The notes beneath the pieces were generated by a model. That model was not told where the DNA came from. It was given only the letters and a program-made list of their open reading frames with translations, and did not search any database. A DNA stretch of 64,000 nucleotides. Origin: Microtetraspora malaysiensis. GTDB lineage: Bacteria > Actinomycetota > Actinomycetes > Streptosporangiales > Streptosporangiaceae. The position numbers were made by a program, and so were the translations under genes. Shown one piece after another: positions 62,458-64,000 of this stretch (position 1 is its first letter; each line of letters starts with the position of its first letter). The stretch is taken from positions 331,953-395,952 of the forward strand of contig NZ_BBYJ01000007.1 in NCBI RefSeq assembly GCF_001528665.1, in the 5' to 3' direction.

Positions 62458-62496
62458 TGTCTGACAAATCAAGCCCTGCTGTGCATTTGTCAGACA
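62458..62496. terminator. Perfect 12-base inverted repeat between convergent genes
   Basis: TGTCTGACAAAT (62458-62469) and ATTTGTCAGACA (62485-62496) are exact complements with a 15-base loop. It lies 26 bases past the lipoprotein stop, and its right arm contains the glpD stop codon (62490-62492). Much less G+C-rich than its surroundings, so it should act as a bidirectional terminator. Confidence 0.8.
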
Positions 62497-64000
62497 CGAC
62501 CCTGGGCCGGGCGGTCCTCGGGGACCGCGACCGGCACGATCTCCGGGGCGCCGAGCCTGATCGCGTCGGCCTCCTGGTCGGTGTCCTGCTCCTGAGAAGC
62601 CCGCTCGGCCTGGACCCGCTTGGTGTAGTACTCGACCTCCCGCCTGACCTGCTCGGCGTCCCAGCCGAGCGGGCCGGCCATGAGCTCGGCCACCTCCTGC
62701 GCGACCGCGACGCCCCGGTGGAAGGTCTCGATCGAGATGCGGGTCCGCCGGGTCAGCACGTCGTTGAGGTGCCGGGCGCCCTCGTGCGTGGCCGCGTACA
62801 CGATCTCGGCCCGCAGGTGGTCGTCCGCCCCGGAGAGCGGCCGCCCGAGCGACGGATCACTCTCGACGAGCATCAGCACCTCGTCGATCAGTGAGCCGTA
62901 CCGCCGGAGCAGGTGCTCGATCCGCGCCACGTGCAGCCCCGAGGACTGGGCCAGCCGGTGCCGGGAGTTCCACAGCGCCTGGTAGCCCTCCGCGCCCACG
63001 AGCGGCACCTGGTCGGTGCAGGACGGCGGCACCCGCTGGTCCAGCCCGTGGGCGACCGCGTCCACCGCGTCGGCCGCCATCACGCGGTACGTCGTGAACT
63101 TCCCTCCGGCGATCATGACGAGTCCGGGTACCGGATGCGTGACGACGTGCTCGCGGGAGAGCTGCGAGGTCTCCTCGGACTCCCCCGCCAGCAGCGGGCG
63201 CAGGCCCGCGTAGACGCCCTCGACGTCGTCCCGCGACAGCGGCACCGACAGCACCTCGTTGACATGGTCGAGCACGTAGTCGATGTCGGCCCGCGACGCG
63301 GCCGGGTGCGCCTTGTCCAGCGTCCACTCGGTGTCGGTGGTGCCGATGATCCAGTGCCGCCCCCACGGGATCACGAACAGCACCGACTTCTCCGTGCGCA
63401 GGATGATCCCGGTGAGCGACTGGATGCGGTCGCGCGGCACCAGGAGATGCACGCCCTTGGACGACCGTACGTGGATCTGGCCACGCCCGCCGACGAGCTG
63501 CTGGATGTCGTCGGTCCACACGCCGGTGGCGTTCACCACCTGCCGGGCGCGCACGTCCAGCTCGGCGCCCGTCTCCAGGTCGCGGACCCGCACGCCGGTG
63601 ACCCGCTCGCCCTCCCGGAGGAAGCCGACGGCCTGGCTGCGCGAGGCCACGTACGCGCCGTACGTGGCGGCCGTGCGCAGCAGGGTCATCACGTAGCGCG
63701 CGTCGTCCACCTGGGCGTCCCAGTACTGCACCGCGCCGACGAAGGCGGCCTTCCGCAGCGACGGCGCGACCCGCAGGGCGTGCCGCCGGGAGAGGTGCCG
63801 GTGGCCCGGCACGCCCCGGGTGATGCCGAACGAGAAGCCGAGCGTGTCGTACAGCGCCAGCCCGGCCCCGATGTACGGACGCTCCCAGCCCCGATGGGTC
63901 AGCGGGAACAGGAAGGGGACGGGCCGGACCAGGTGCGGGGCGATCCGCTTGAGCAGCAGCCCGCGCTCACGCAGCGCCTCCCTGACCAGGTCGAAGTTGA
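62490..64000 (-). CDS. glpD: GlpD, aerobic glycerol-3-phosphate dehydrogenase (3' part)
   Basis: The C-terminal ~500 residues; the start lies right of the window, and the frame is open to the edge (NFDLVREALRERGLLLKRI... is the leftmost protein seen). This membrane-associated FAD enzyme oxidises glycerol-3-phosphate to dihydroxyacetone phosphate and feeds quinone. Visible: RYVMTLLRTAATYGAYV, VNATGVWTDDIQQLVG, SSKGVHLLVPRDRI, FVIPWGRHWIIGTTDTEW, GGKFTTYRVMA, and the C-terminal DAO_C helices. GlpD links to the teichoic-like cluster only through the shared metabolite glycerol-3-phosphate; no common regulation is visible. Confidence 0.93.
   Translation of the reverse strand, partial: NFDLVREALRERGLLLKRIAPHLVRPVPFLFPLTHRGWERPYIGAGLALYDTLGFSFGITRGVPGHRHLSRRHALRVAPSLRKAAFVGAVQYWDAQVDDARYVMTLLRTAATYGAYVASRSQAVGFLREGERVTGVRVRDLETGAELDVRARQVVNATGVWTDDIQQLVGGRGQIHVRSSKGVHLLVPRDRIQSLTGIILRTEKSVLFVIPWGRHWIIGTTDTEWTLDKAHPAASRADIDYVLDHVNEVLSVPLSRDDVEGVYAGLRPLLAGESEETSQLSREHVVTHPVPGLVMIAGGKFTTYRVMAADAVDAVAHGLDQRVPPSCTDQVPLVGAEGYQALWNSRHRLAQSSGLHVARIEHLLRRYGSLIDEVLMLVESDPSLGRPLSGADDHLRAEIVYAATHEGARHLNDVLTRRTRISIETFHRGVAVAQEVAELMAGPLGWDAEQVRREVEYYTKRVQAERASQEQDTDQEADAIRLGAPEIVPVAVPEDRPAQGRV

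Noticed and set aside
1-64000. tRNA, rRNA, CRISPR array, transposon or prophage
   Set aside because: No cloverleaf, rRNA block, regular repeat-spacer array, transposase or integrase could be recognised by reading both strands; a covariance-model search would be the decisive test for small RNAs.

Overview
The window is chromosomal DNA from a very high-G+C actinomycete. Gene order, GTG starts and gene content (sucC-sucD / PerM / purN-purH-folD, an IcmB-type B12 protein near pcrA, CGNR and PspC proteins, a ChoD-like oxidase beside guaA) suggest a filamentous actinobacterium, probably of the Streptosporangiales. That placement is inference. I see no tRNA, rRNA, CRISPR array, insertion sequence or prophage gene. 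Coding density is high, and most long alternative reading frames are G+C-driven shadows.

Layout. 1-9,460 is core metabolism: the 3' end of an esterase-like gene, then minus-strand folD, purH and purN, a small membrane protein, perM, and sucC-sucD closed by a strong hairpin, followed by a B12-binding protein and a secreted LppX-like protein. 9,613-17,032 holds pcrA, a small membrane protein, a NarL-type two-component pair, a CPBP protease and a GCS2-family ligase. 17,061-21,498 is an envelope-stress module: a PspC-histidine kinase with its LuxR regulator, transcribed divergently from a PspC/LiaF-like protein across a shared palindrome. 21,551-29,400 is a redox/catabolic region: a CGNR-type putative regulator, then a VOC protein, a PNPOx-fold protein, a one-cluster ferredoxin, a DUF1348 protein and a complete molybdenum hydroxylase (small, large and FAD subunits plus CoxG). 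The first of these genes is preceded by a compact array of TAACGG half-sites.

29,488-50,065 is the most distinctive stretch: a cell-surface glycopolymer cluster. It has three large GT2/CDP-glycerol glycerophosphotransferase fusions, three further glycosyltransferases (one GT4, two GT2-like), a GT39-type membrane glycosyltransferase, two tandem sulfotransferases, a CDP-alcohol phosphatidyltransferase and a Stealth sugar-phosphate transferase. Together they suggest a teichoic-acid-like wall polymer carrying both phosphodiesters and sulfate. One fusion has lost the TWHG motif of its polymerase domain.

50,372-64,000 holds a secreted CE4 deacetylase, guaA, an Old Yellow Enzyme reductase divergent from a Cys-tailed MarR regulator, a ChoD-like GMC oxidoreductase with an aldehyde dehydrogenase, a transmembrane Ser/Thr kinase with a beta-propeller-like sensor, a beta-propeller lipoprotein, and the 3' part of glpD running off the right edge.
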